From the NCBI GenBank assembly GCA_934647165.1, contig CAKUFA010000020.1, positions 1-38,447 of the forward strand: a DNA stretch of 38,447 nucleotides, read 5' to 3'. The stretch is from an uncultured Clostridia bacterium. Its GTDB lineage: Bacteria > Bacillota > Clostridia > Christensenellales > Aristaeellaceae. A model generated the notes under the pieces. It worked only from the letters and a program-made list of their open reading frames with translations, searched no databases and was not told the DNA's origin. The position numbers and the translations under genes were made by a program. Every line of letters begins with the position of its first letter. Positions within the stretch are counted from its first letter, which is position 1. Of the stretch, positions 7,990-16,402 are shown piece after piece.

Positions 7990-8685
7990 TTAGCCAAGGA
8001 ATTCCTTCACACACCGTTCATAGGCCGCCACAGGGTCTGCCGCAGCGGTGATTGGCCGGCCGACCACGATGTAGTCGCTGGCCTTGCGGGCTTTGGCCGG
8101 GGTCATGATGCGCACCTGATCGCCCACATCGCCGTCCGCGAAGCGGATGCCCGGCGTCACTGTCAAAAAGTCTGCGCCACAGGCGTCCTTGACCAGCGCC
8201 GCCTCAAGCGGGCTGCACACTACGCCCGGCAGTCCCGCAGCCTTGGCGTTGCGGGCATACTGCTTCACGGTATCCTCCATGCTGGCGTTGATGAGCAGCT
8301 CCTTCTGCATCCGCTCCTCGCTGGTGGAGGTCAGCTGCGTCACGGCAAGCAGGGTGGCGCAGGAGCCGTCGGGGCGGGTGAGTCCTTCCTTGGCCGCTTC
8401 CATCATGGCGATGGTACCGGCGGCGTGGAGGTTGGTCATATCCACATTCAGCCGGGAAAGCACGCGCATGGCCTTCATCACCGTGTTGGGAATGTCATGC
8501 AGTTTCAGGTCGAGGAAGATTTTATGGCCGCGCGCCTTGATTTCGCGCACCATCTCCGGCCCTTCGGCATAGAACAGTTCCATGCCGATTTTTACATAGG
8601 GCTTGCAGGTTGTGAATTTGTCCAGAAAGGCAAGGGTCTTTTCCTTGTTTTCAAAATCCAGTGCAATGATGACGTCTTTGGCCAT
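7990..8685 (-). CDS. pyrF: Orotidine 5'-phosphate decarboxylase
   Basis: A 231-residue TIM-barrel enzyme that decarboxylates OMP to UMP. The catalytic Lys/Asp motif is seen in FLDLKLHDIPNTV (about residues 58-70). The phosphate-binding end is TVTPGIRF and SDYIVVGRPIT. The start at MAKDVIIALDFENK has AAGGAGG 8 bp upstream, and that ribosome binding site lies right at the pyrD stop, 14 bp away. The longer open frame upstream belongs to a shadow of pyrD. Confidence 0.97.
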   Translation of the reverse strand: MAKDVIIALDFENKEKTLAFLDKFTTCKPYVKIGMELFYAEGPEMVREIKARGHKIFLDLKLHDIPNTVMKAMRVLSRLNVDMTNLHAAGTIAMMEAAKEGLTRPDGSCATLLAVTQLTSTSEERMQKELLINASMEDTVKQYARNAKAAGLPGVVCSPLEAALVKDACGADFLTVTPGIRFADGDVGDQVRIMTPAKARKASDYIVVGRPITAAADPVAAYERCVKEFLG

Positions 8686-8699
8686 GGTGGATTCCTCCT

Positions 8700-9611
8700 T
8701 TATGATATGCGGGTGATGTCTGCGAGGCGGTCGATGTGCAGTTTGTCCATTTCCGCAGGAAGCTGGTCGATGATGCGTTTGCAGGCGTAGGGGTCGACCA
8801 GGTTTGCTGCGCCGACCTCCACGGCCGTTGCCCCGGCCATGAGCATTTCCAGCACATCCCGTGCAGTGGAAATGCCGCCCATGCCGATCACGGGGATTTT
8901 CACCGCGCCGGTGACCTGGTAAACCATGCGCACTGCCACAGGGAAAATACCCGGGCCGGAATATCCGCCCATCACGTTGGCCAGCACAGGCTTGCGACGC
9001 TTGAGGTCGATGCGCATGCCCAGCAGTGTATTGATGAGGCTCAACCCATCCGCGCCCGCATCCTCGCATGCTTTGGCAATGGACACAATGTCCGTCACGT
9101 TGGGGCTGAGCTTCATGTAAACGGGCTTGGTGGCTGCCTTTTTTACCGCGCGGGTGATCTCGGCAGCAGCCTCAGGGCTGGTGCCGAAGGCCATGCCGCC
9201 ATGGCGCACATTGGGGCAGGAAATGTTGATTTCCAGCAGCTCTACCTGCTCCTGCACTGTCAGCTTCTCTACTGCGGACACATAATCCTCCACCGAGAAA
9301 CCACTAATGTTGGCCATGATAGGCTGATGGAAAATTTCACGCAGGCGGGGAAGCTCCTGGGCGATCACGTGATCCACACCGGGGTTTTGCAGCCCCACGC
9401 TGTTGAGCATGCCTGCGGGGCATTCGGCAATGCGCGGCGTCGGGTTGCCAAAGCGTGCCTCGCTGGTGGTACCTTTGAAGGAAAGGCTGCCCAGCACGTT
9501 GATGTCATAGTAGGGCGTGAACTCCTGCCCAAAGCCGAAGGTGCCGCTGGCGGGAATTACCGGGTTTTGCAGCTTCACACCGGACAGGATCACCGATAAG
9601 TCCTTTACCAT
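8700..9611 (-). CDS. pyrD: Dihydroorotate dehydrogenase class 1B, catalytic subunit
   Basis: A 303-residue FMN enzyme that oxidises dihydroorotate to orotate. The N-terminus VILSGVKLQNPVIPASGTFG, the active-site loop EINISCPNVRHGGMAFG with the class 1B cysteine, and FMN-binding segments such as PVIGMGGIST are present. It pairs with PyrK, which passes electrons to NAD+ in the heterotetrameric 1B enzyme. Its ATG lies inside the last codons of pyrK (7-bp overlap), and the ribosome binding site GGGAGG lies within pyrK, so the two subunits are made together. Confidence 0.97.
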   Translation of the reverse strand: MVKDLSVILSGVKLQNPVIPASGTFGFGQEFTPYYDINVLGSLSFKGTTSEARFGNPTPRIAECPAGMLNSVGLQNPGVDHVIAQELPRLREIFHQPIMANISGFSVEDYVSAVEKLTVQEQVELLEINISCPNVRHGGMAFGTSPEAAAEITRAVKKAATKPVYMKLSPNVTDIVSIAKACEDAGADGLSLINTLLGMRIDLKRRKPVLANVMGGYSGPGIFPVAVRMVYQVTGAVKIPVIGMGGISTARDVLEMLMAGATAVEVGAANLVDPYACKRIIDQLPAEMDKLHIDRLADITRIS

Positions 9612-10327
9612 ATGATTTCCTCCCTCATGAGCACAGGGCCGTCCTTGCAGATGCGTTTGGCGCCGTATTTCGTTTGGCAGCTGCAACCCATGCATGCGCC
9701 GAAACCGCATCCCATCCGCTCTTCAAAGGAGAATTGACCCGGCACGTCCGCTTGGGCATACACGGCTTTGAGCATGGGTTCTGGGCCGCAGGCACACACG
9801 CTGTCAAAGGAAAGCATGCTCATCACATCCGTCACAAGCCCCTGAACGCCTGCCGTGCCGTCCATGGTGGCAAGGTTCAGCGTCAGCCCCAGCGCCTCGA
9901 TGTCCTCCTGCAAAAAGATCTCTTCCGCTGTGCCGAAGCCTGCTGCAAGCTGCGGCTGCTTTCCTGCTTTCAGCAGGCATTCAGCCAGCCCAATCAACGG
10001 GGGAAGCCCTACGCCGCCGCCTACCAGCAGCGGGGCGGAACCGCAGCGGCTCACGTCAAAACCGTTGCCAAGGCCGGTCAGCACATCCAGCACAAAACCG
10101 CAGGGCAGCTGCGTCATCTTTTCCGTGCCCTGGCCTACCACCTTGTACACAAGGCGGATGTGCGTATCATCCCATTGGCACACGGATAGCGGGCGGCGCA
10201 GATAGAGCTCAGGCAGCTTCAGCTGCACAAACTGTCCCGGCCGTGTGATGCCGCTGCCTGCGCCTTCCAGCGTCATGCTCCACACCCAAGGGGTGAGCGC
10301 GCGGTTTTCCACAATCGTAAAGTCCAT
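9605..10327 (-). CDS. pyrK: Dihydroorotate dehydrogenase electron-transfer subunit
   Basis: 240 residues. An FAD domain (RRPLSVC, about residues 44-50) and an NAD-binding domain (PLLVGGGVGLPPLIGLAE and CACGPEPML) resemble ferredoxin reductases. The C-terminal [2Fe-2S] site is GCGFGACMGCSCQT followed by CKDGPVL, which gives the four expected cysteines. It transfers electrons from PyrD to NAD+. Stop and start of pyrC and pyrK share one base (TGATG). Confidence 0.97.
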   Translation of the reverse strand: MDFTIVENRALTPWVWSMTLEGAGSGITRPGQFVQLKLPELYLRRPLSVCQWDDTHIRLVYKVVGQGTEKMTQLPCGFVLDVLTGLGNGFDVSRCGSAPLLVGGGVGLPPLIGLAECLLKAGKQPQLAAGFGTAEEIFLQEDIEALGLTLNLATMDGTAGVQGLVTDVMSMLSFDSVCACGPEPMLKAVYAQADVPGQFSFEERMGCGFGACMGCSCQTKYGAKRICKDGPVLMREEIIW

Positions 10328-11610
10328 CAGCGTTCTCCTTCATACACAAGGTCGTCGCCTAACACCGTCATGCGGCATGCGGCATGCGTTTCCCAGCCTT
10401 CAAAGGGCGTTGCATGCCCCATGGACAGGAAATCTGCCGGGTTGACCGTATCCCGGGCGGCAAGGTCAAAGGCGGCAATTTCCGCCCGCTCGCCGATTTC
10501 CATGCCGCCATCCAGCCGGAAGCGGGCGCGGGGGGTATAGGTCATCATGTCCAGCAGGCGCGTAAGGGACATCACACCTGTTTCTACCAGATGGGTGTAC
10601 AGCAGCGGGAAGGCCGTTTCAATGCCCACCACACCCATGGCGGAAGCGCGCAGGCCGCGGCTCTTTTCCTCGGCGCTGTGGGGGGCATGATCGGTGGCGA
10701 TCATGTCAATGGTGCCGTCCAGGGCTCCTTCGAGGAGCGCCTCCAGGTCTGCGCGATCCCGCAGGGGCGGGTTCATTTTGAAACGTCCTTCATCCTGCAA
10801 ATCATCCTGGCACAGCAGCAGATAGTGCGGCCCGGTTTCACAGGTCACATCCACGCCGTGCTTTTTGGCTTCCCGGATGAGCGCCACGGACTCCTTGCAG
10901 CTCACATGGCACACGTGATAGCGGCATCCGGTTTCTTCAGCCAGGCGCAAGTCGCGTTCAATGGGCTTCCACTCGCTCTCGGAGGGGATCCCGGGAATGC
11001 CATGCTGCGCCGCGTAGGCGCCTGCGTGGATGGCACCGCCTTGAGGAATGAGATTCATATCCTCGCAGTGGGCGGCAATGATGGAGCCAGCGGCTTTGCA
11101 GCGGCGCATGGCTTCACGCATGGTGCTTTCATCCCGCACACCGCGGCCATCATCGGAAAAACCGGCCACCAATCCGGCCATGGCAGCCATATCCGTCACT
11201 TCGCCGAAACCTTTCTGCCCCATGGTAATGCAGCCGTAGGGCAGCACCCGGATGACAGCGTCCCGCCGGATGAGCGAAAGCTGCTGCTCCAGGTGGGCTG
11301 GGGTATCCGGGGGCGGGTTCAGGTTGGGCATGGCGCATACCGCCGTATAGCCGCCCCGGGCCGCCGCACGGGTACCTGTGCGGATGGTCTCCTTATAAGA
11401 AAAGCCCGGCTCCCGCAGGTGCACATGCACGTCTGCCAAGCCGGGAAAAAGGGAAAGCCCCGCGCAATCCAAAACACGTTCTGCGCGCATGCCAGATGCC
11501 TTCCCATCACGGGAAACAAGCGCCAAAACACGTCCGTTCTCAATCAACACATCCATGGGAAGCAACTGGCCGTGCCGGTAGACCATTCCGCCTGAGAGCA
11601 GCGTCCTCAC
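10327..11610 (-). CDS. pyrC: Dihydroorotase, type I
   Basis: A 427-residue zinc amidohydrolase that cyclises carbamoyl-aspartate to dihydroorotate. Metal ligands are seen in DVHVHLREPGF (HxH), in the segment YKETIRTGTRAAARGGYTAV, in HVSC and in ATDHAPH (catalytic Asp). The start was placed at the GTG at 11610 (VRTLLSGGMV), 9 bp after AAAGGAGG. The frame extends upstream, but into the promoter, so the longer form is excluded. It is the first gene of the pyrimidine operon; carAB is absent from this operon. The leader RNA is only about 25 nt. Confidence 0.95.
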   Translation of the reverse strand: MRTLLSGGMVYRHGQLLPMDVLIENGRVLALVSRDGKASGMRAERVLDCAGLSLFPGLADVHVHLREPGFSYKETIRTGTRAAARGGYTAVCAMPNLNPPPDTPAHLEQQLSLIRRDAVIRVLPYGCITMGQKGFGEVTDMAAMAGLVAGFSDDGRGVRDESTMREAMRRCKAAGSIIAAHCEDMNLIPQGGAIHAGAYAAQHGIPGIPSESEWKPIERDLRLAEETGCRYHVCHVSCKESVALIREAKKHGVDVTCETGPHYLLLCQDDLQDEGRFKMNPPLRDRADLEALLEGALDGTIDMIATDHAPHSAEEKSRGLRASAMGVVGIETAFPLLYTHLVETGVMSLTRLLDMMTYTPRARFRLDGGMEIGERAEIAAFDLAARDTVNPADFLSMGHATPFEGWETHAACRMTVLGDDLVYEGER

Positions 11611-11641
11611 GTATCGTTCCCTCCTTTGCGTTATCTTGTCC

Positions 11642-11670
11642 ATTATACAGGACAAAGGAAAGAAATGCAA
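11642..11670 (-). promoter_or_regulatory. Promoter of the pyrimidine operon
   Basis: On the minus strand TTGCAT (11665-11670), 17 bp, TATAAT (11642-11647). The RNA would start about 25 nt before the pyrC GTG, too short to hold a PyrR-type antiterminator and terminator. Confidence 0.8.
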
Positions 11671-11704
11671 CTCCTTTTCATGAAAAATTCACTTGCCGGT
11701 GGGA

Positions 11705-11733
11705 TTTACAAATGCAAGACCATGCGGTACAAT
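11705..11733 (+). promoter_or_regulatory. Promoter of the ROK kinase-DUF3842 operon
   Basis: TTTACA (11705-11710), 17 bp, TACAAT (11728-11733). It is divergent from the pyr promoter, with about 34 bp between the two -35 boxes. Confidence 0.65.
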
Positions 11734-11782
11734 AAGGCAAACGAAAGAAGCTCTTGTAAATATGGAAGGAGTTAATGAAGTG

Positions 11783-12670
11783 ATGACGCAGCACTTTGGC
11801 GCGCTGGAAGCAGGCGGAACAAAAATGGTGCTCAGCCTGTTGGATGGAGAGGGGAAAATGCTGGAGCGCAAGGCGATTCCAACGCGGACGCCCGAGGAAA
11901 CCATGCCGGAAATGCTGGGCTTTTTCCGTGCCCATCCGGTGGATGCAGTGGGCATCGGCTGTTTTGGCCCGCTGGATCTGAATCCGGAGAGCGCAACCTT
12001 TGGCTCCATCACCGCAACGCCGAAGCTGGCCTGGCGCAATTATCCGATCCTGCACGCCTTCAAGGAGGCGCTGCATGTGCCTGTGGGAATTGACACGGAT
12101 GTGAACGCCGCGGCAATTGCCGAGGCGAAGCTTGGCGCGGCGCGCGGTCTGTCCTCCTGCCTGTATGTGACGGTGGGAACCGGCATCGGCGGCGGCGTGG
12201 TCATCGGCGGCAAGCCCGTGCATGGCCTTGTCCATCCGGAAGTTGGACATCAGCTTATGCGTCAGGCTGAGGGCGATCCTGCGCCTGAGGGCTTCTGCCC
12301 CTATCATAAGGGCTGCCTGGAGGGGCTGGCCAGCGGCCCTGCCATCGAAAAGCGTTGGGGCGTGTCTGCCAAGGAGCTGCCCCATGACCATCCGGCCTGG
12401 GCATTGGAAAGCGACTATCTGGCGCAGATGTGCGTCAATGCGATGATGACCTTTTCACCGGAGAAAATTATCCTGGGCGGCGGCGTAATGCAGCAGAAGT
12501 TCCTTTTCCCTATCATCCGCGAAAAAACAGTGAAGCTGCTGGGCGGCTATATCTGCTCTCCCGAGGTGGACGCCGGACTGGAAAACTATATTGTTGAGCC
12601 GGGTCTGGATGTGCACAGCGGCGTGATGGGCGCGTATCTGCTGGCAAGGGAGGCATTGGAAAACGCATGA
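11783..12670 (+). CDS. ROK-family sugar kinase, probably fructokinase
   Basis: 295 residues. The N-terminal phosphate loop GALEAGGTKMV, the catalytic base region GIDTDVNAAAIAEA and TVGTGIGGGVV define the ROK fold. The zinc-site signature, HPEVGH followed by GFCPYHKGCLEGLASGPAI, matches ROK fructokinases (YdhR/GmuE type), whose N-terminus GxLEAGGTK is also specific. It is expected to phosphorylate fructose or a related hexose with ATP. The start is either the ATG at 11783 or the GTG at 11780; GGAAGGAG (11764-11771) is 8-11 bp upstream. An ATG at 11762 would lie before that site. Overlaps the next gene by 4 bp. Confidence 0.9.
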   Translation: MTQHFGALEAGGTKMVLSLLDGEGKMLERKAIPTRTPEETMPEMLGFFRAHPVDAVGIGCFGPLDLNPESATFGSITATPKLAWRNYPILHAFKEALHVPVGIDTDVNAAAIAEAKLGAARGLSSCLYVTVGTGIGGGVVIGGKPVHGLVHPEVGHQLMRQAEGDPAPEGFCPYHKGCLEGLASGPAIEKRWGVSAKELPHDHPAWALESDYLAQMCVNAMMTFSPEKIILGGGVMQQKFLFPIIREKTVKLLGGYICSPEVDAGLENYIVEPGLDVHSGVMGAYLLAREALENA

Positions 12671-13074
12671 TGCTGGTGGTGATGGACGCGCAGGGCGGCG
12701 GTATGGGCAAAATGCTGGTGGAGCAGCTCAAGCGCGCTTTGCCTGAGCAGAAGGTGATTGCCGTTGGCACCAATGCCCTGGCGACCTCCGCCATGCTGCG
12801 CGCAGGCGCAGATCAGGGCGCGACGGGGGAAAACGCTATCCGCGTTATGGCGCAGAAAGCGGATGTGATTCTGTGCCCCATCGGCATGGTGCTGTGCGAT
12901 GCCATGCTGGGTGAGGTGACGGCGGCCATGGCCTGTGCGGTAGGTGCAAGTTCGGCACACAAAATTCTGGTTCCGGTTACACGGTGCCAGGCAACGGTCG
13001 CGGGCGTTCCACGCATGACTATGGCAGAAGCTGTGGCATGCGCTGTGCGGGAAGCAGAAAATTTATGCAGATAG
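12667..13074 (+). CDS. DUF3842 family protein
   Basis: 135 residues. The start MMLVVMDAQGGGMGKMLVEQL is the family hallmark: a Rossmann-like strand followed by a glycine-rich turn (DxQGGGxGK). IAVGTNALATSAMLRAGAD and DVILCPIGMV are further conserved-looking segments. The fold suggests a nucleotide- or cofactor-binding protein. No function is established for the family as far as I know. ATG overlaps the kinase stop (ATGA), so it is translated with the ROK kinase. Two consecutive ATG codons make the start ambiguous by one residue. Confidence 0.8.
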   Translation: MMLVVMDAQGGGMGKMLVEQLKRALPEQKVIAVGTNALATSAMLRAGADQGATGENAIRVMAQKADVILCPIGMVLCDAMLGEVTAAMACAVGASSAHKILVPVTRCQATVAGVPRMTMAEAVACAVREAENLCR

Positions 13075-13095
13075 CCGATAAGAACCTGAAAACGA

Positions 13096-13124
13096 TTGAA
13101 ATTGCAAGGGGCTCCTGCTATACT
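13096..13124 (+). promoter_or_regulatory. Promoter of the SARP/pilus-like operon
   Basis: TTGAAA (13096-13101), 17 bp, TATACT (13119-13124). It lies about 58 bp upstream of the regulator gene and just after the DUF3842 stop. Confidence 0.65.
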
Positions 13125-13182
13125 AAAGCAATGAGAACAGAAATGGTCATGCAATGGTACATGGCCTGAAAAGGGTGGTAAA

Positions 13183-14427
13183 ATGGGTAGTCAAGTGCGC
13201 ATCAATATGCTTGGCGGGTTCCATGTAACATCTGATGGAGTGAACGTGGATAACATTGTCGGCAAAAGCCGCAAGGGCATGGCATTGCTGCAATATCTTG
13301 TGCTGCAGCATGGCGAGAGCGTGCCGGTCTATCGCCTGATTGAAACCCTTTGGGCAAACGACTCTTCCTCCAATCCGGAAAGCGCGCTCAAAACGCTGGT
13401 CAGCCGCCTGCGGGTGATCCTTGCGCAGGTCAGCCCTGCGCTCAGCCGCTGCATTGCCACCGAGCGCGGCAGCTACCGCTGGCTGAATCAGCCCGGTGTG
13501 ACGGTTGATTTGTATGAATTTGAGGAACTGGAAAAAAAGCTGATTGACTGCAAAGAGCTTACCGAGGAAGCACAGGCGCAGTTTCAACAGGCAATGCAGC
13601 TTTACAGCGGCAATCTGCTCTATGGCGTCGATCAGGAAGAGTGGAGCATGGGACGCTCCGTAGCGCTGCATGACGAATATCTTCAGATAGTGTATGTTTA
13701 TCTGAACCTGCTCAAGGAACAGGAAAACTATAACGAAATTATCAATGCCTGCCGTGCGGCCCTGGATGTGGACGCCTTTGATGAGCAGCTGCATCTGCAA
13801 TTGATGAACGCCTTGGTGAAGACGTGCCGAAACAACGAAGCGCTCATGCAGTATAAGCATGTGACAAACCTGCATTTCCGTTATCTTGGCGTGCAGCCGC
13901 CGGAGGGCATTCAGGAGTTCTACAAGCAGATCATTCAGGCAGGAAAAACGCTGGAAATGAATATCGACGCCATCCGTGAGGAATTGCAGGAGTATGGCGA
14001 AGTGTCCGGCGCGTTTGTGTGCGAGTACGCGGTGTTTAAGGAAATCTACAATTTGCAGATGCGCAATCTGGAGCGTCTGGGCTCCACCATGTTTATTGCC
14101 TTGATTATGGTTTCCAGCATGGATTCCAAACCTATGATGCCCCTCAAGCTCAACGATGTGATGCAGGGGCTGCTGGATGTGCTCCGCAACAATCTGCGCA
14201 AGGGCGATACCATCACGCAGTTCAGTGCCACGCAGTATGCGCTGCTTCTGCCCATGGTCAATTATGATAGCGGTAAAATGGTCATGGAGCGGCTCAAGCG
14301 TCAGTTTTATCAAAAGTATCCCAACAGCAACTACATGCTCAGCTATCGTATTGGCCCGCTGAGCAGCAAGCCCCATTCAGGCACGGGCAACCGGGCCAGC
14401 GATGCCAAGGAAACAGCCAAAGCGTGA
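13183..14427 (+). CDS. SARP/BTAD transcriptional regulator with degenerate GGDEF-like tail
   Basis: 414 residues. The first about 95 form an OmpR-like winged helix (INMLGGFHVTSDG, then SALKTLVSRLRVIL and the wing GSYRW). Residues about 105-250 form the bacterial transcriptional activation domain with TPR-like helices (FDEQLHLQLMNALVKTCRNN). This is SARP/AfsR-type architecture. The C-terminal part (about 275-395) has the outline of a GGDEF domain: NNLRKGDTITQFSATQYALL aligns with the RxGD...GGDEFaxLLP block, but the GGDEF signature has become SATQY, so no cyclase activity is expected. The frame ends 61 bp before the transglutaminase gene, so it is probably the local activator of the pilus-like operon. 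Ribosome binding site is AAAGGGTGG. Confidence 0.85.
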   Translation: MGSQVRINMLGGFHVTSDGVNVDNIVGKSRKGMALLQYLVLQHGESVPVYRLIETLWANDSSSNPESALKTLVSRLRVILAQVSPALSRCIATERGSYRWLNQPGVTVDLYEFEELEKKLIDCKELTEEAQAQFQQAMQLYSGNLLYGVDQEEWSMGRSVALHDEYLQIVYVYLNLLKEQENYNEIINACRAALDVDAFDEQLHLQLMNALVKTCRNNEALMQYKHVTNLHFRYLGVQPPEGIQEFYKQIIQAGKTLEMNIDAIREELQEYGEVSGAFVCEYAVFKEIYNLQMRNLERLGSTMFIALIMVSSMDSKPMMPLKLNDVMQGLLDVLRNNLRKGDTITQFSATQYALLLPMVNYDSGKMVMERLKRQFYQKYPNSNYMLSYRIGPLSSKPHSGTGNRASDAKETAKA

Positions 14428-14488
14428 GACAGACGCTTTGAAAGAAGAAACACTTAGAGAAGCAGCCATCAGGCAGGAGGAAAAGCGT

Positions 14489-15307
14489 ATGCGGCGCAAC
14501 AGGCGGGAAGGGACTGCCAGCCGGATAACGCGGCTTTTTCCGATGCTGATGGCTGCTTTGCTTTTTTTTCTTGCACTATCCCTTGCCGGGGCAGATGAGG
14601 ATGCGGTGCTCAAGAAGGGCGGCACAACCGTGGATACTTCCGCCAAAGCGGATGGCTATGTGCGTATCTGCCAGGAGGCGGGCAGCAAGCGCTACAAGCT
14701 GCGCATCACCCATGGGGAGGATGTGTATACCTATGACCTGAACAACCAGGGGGCATGGGAAATCTTCCCTTTGCAGCTGGGCGTGGGGGAATACCGTGTG
14801 CAGGTGTACCGCCAGCAAAGCGGCAAACAGTATAGCGCTATCACTTCTCTCAATTTTACCGTAGATGCCTTCAACCGGGAAAATGCCTGCTTCCTTGTCC
14901 CCAATCAGTATGTCAATTATACCATGGACAGCGATGTGGTTCAGCTGGCAAAGCAGACCTGCCAGAGCCTTTCGGACGATAAGGCGAAGGCAGATGCACT
15001 GGCGGACGTGGTGCTGCGCAATATTCAGTATGATTATATCGGCGCGATGAGCATGCCTAAGGGCTATTTGCCGGATGTGGACGCGGTGCTGAAAAAAGGC
15101 ATGGGCATCTGTCTCGATTATGCCGCCGTGTATGCCAGCATGCTGCGCTCTCAGGGCATCGCGGCACAGCTGGTGATTGGCTATGCGGACAAGAGCTACC
15201 ATGCCTGGAACCTGGTGTGGCTGGATGGTGCCTGGACGTGTGTTGACCTGACAGCTCAATCCACCGCGCAGAAGTATATGACCTATACCACGGAGCGATT
15301 CTATTGA
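14489..15307 (+). CDS. Exported transglutaminase-like protein
   Basis: 272 residues. A basic N-terminus (MRRNRREG) and a hydrophobic segment (LFPMLMAALLFFLALSLAGA, about residues 18-37) form a signal peptide or membrane anchor. A beta-rich domain follows (about 45-145) and then a transglutaminase core (about 150-265). The triad is seen as Cys in GMGICLDYAAVYASML, His in SYHAWNLVW and Asp in TCVDLTA. The family includes cysteine proteases and cross-linking enzymes of the cell envelope. The ATG at 14489 has GGAGG 8 bp upstream; an earlier ATG at 14402 overlaps the regulator and has no ribosome binding site. Linkage to pilus-like genes suggests processing or cross-linking of surface proteins. 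Confidence 0.87.
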   Translation: MRRNRREGTASRITRLFPMLMAALLFFLALSLAGADEDAVLKKGGTTVDTSAKADGYVRICQEAGSKRYKLRITHGEDVYTYDLNNQGAWEIFPLQLGVGEYRVQVYRQQSGKQYSAITSLNFTVDAFNRENACFLVPNQYVNYTMDSDVVQLAKQTCQSLSDDKAKADALADVVLRNIQYDYIGAMSMPKGYLPDVDAVLKKGMGICLDYAAVYASMLRSQGIAAQLVIGYADKSYHAWNLVWLDGAWTCVDLTAQSTAQKYMTYTTERFY

Positions 15308-15339
15308 CCGGCTGCACCCGCAGCCAAGGAGGAACTGCT

Positions 15340-16383
15340 ATGAAACATACACCATCCTGCATGAAGGCGGATGAACTGAGCCTGTTCTGCCAGCAAGTGG
15401 AGCTGCTCTTGTCCGCAGGGCTGCCGCTTCACGACGGCATGATGAACCTTACCGATGGCTATGCCAATACTCCCTATGCGCAGCGGATGACGCAGTTGGG
15501 TAAAACAGTGGAGGAAACGGGCTCCCTGTATGAGGGCATGAAGGACTCCACACTCTTCCCGCATTACCTGCGGGAAATGGTGCGCATCGGTGAGGCTTCC
15601 GGTCAGCTGGAGCGGGTGATGCATGGCATGGCCAGCCATTACGATCGGGAGGATGCCGTTGCATACACCGTGCGCACAGCGGTGACCTATCCGCTTGTGC
15701 TGATAGGCATGATGACCGTGGTGGTGCTTGTGCTGGTGTGGCGCGTTTTGCCTATTTTCAGGCAGGTGATGGCAAGCTTGGGGGAGGATTTAAGCGGCGG
15801 CAGCACATTGGGTGCAGCGGGCATGACCATCGGTCGGGTGATGCTGGCGCTGGTTGGCATGCTGCTTCTGGCGGTGCTGGCGCTTGCGCTGTGGTATCGC
15901 TTTGCGCCGCAAAAGGCGCTGCGCTGGCTGCGCAAAAGCTTCCCCATGGTGGCCAAATTGCAGCATGATATGGATGCGTCCCGCTTTGCGGGAGCCATGC
16001 AGATGCTGCTGGCAGGCGGCTTTCCACTGGAGGAAAGCCTGACGTTGATGATGGACGTCTTCACGGATGATGAGGTTCGCAGCCGGGTGGCGGATATTCG
16101 TGGAAAGCTGAACGAAGGGGTATCTTTCCCCGAGGCAGTGGAGCAGTCCGGTATTTTTGATCCACTCTATGGCCGTATGATTCGCCTGGGTTTTGATGCC
16201 GGCCGCACCGATGACGTGATGGGAAAGCTGGAAGAAGTTTATCGCACGGAGATGGATGAGAAGATTTCTCGTCTGGTCAGCTGGATTGAGCCGGCGTTGG
16301 TGACGCTCTTGGCGCTGGTCATCGGGGCGATTCTTTTGTCGGTGATGCTGCCTTTGGCAGGGCTGTTGGGCGATATTGCGTGA
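15340..16383 (+). CDS. Type II secretion/type IV pilus inner-membrane platform protein (GspF/PilC-like)
   Basis: 347 residues with two GspF repeats. The first contains FCQQVELLLSAGLPLHDGM and IGEASGQLERVM, the second FAGAMQMLLAGGFPLEESL and LGFDAGRTDDVM. Three hydrophobic helices lie at about residues 110-135, 165-190 and 315-340 (VTLLALVIGAILLSVMLPLA). The platform protein couples the cytoplasmic ATPase to pilin assembly. AAGGAGG is 7 bp before the ATG at 15340, so the upstream 12 codons are excluded. Slightly shorter than the usual approximately 400 residues. Confidence 0.93.
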   Translation: MKHTPSCMKADELSLFCQQVELLLSAGLPLHDGMMNLTDGYANTPYAQRMTQLGKTVEETGSLYEGMKDSTLFPHYLREMVRIGEASGQLERVMHGMASHYDREDAVAYTVRTAVTYPLVLIGMMTVVVLVLVWRVLPIFRQVMASLGEDLSGGSTLGAAGMTIGRVMLALVGMLLLAVLALALWYRFAPQKALRWLRKSFPMVAKLQHDMDASRFAGAMQMLLAGGFPLEESLTLMMDVFTDDEVRSRVADIRGKLNEGVSFPEAVEQSGIFDPLYGRMIRLGFDAGRTDDVMGKLEEVYRTEMDEKISRLVSWIEPALVTLLALVIGAILLSVMLPLAGLLGDIA

Positions 16384-16402
16384 AAAAAAGGGGGCGGCGG
16401 AA

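Noticed and set aside
11611..11641. PyrR-binding attenuator before pyrC
   Set aside because: Only about 25 nt of leader exist and no terminator/antiterminator pair can form.
14402..14488. Earlier ATG for the transglutaminase gene
   Set aside because: It lacks a ribosome binding site and lies inside the regulator gene, while the ATG at 14489 has GGAGG at 8 bp.
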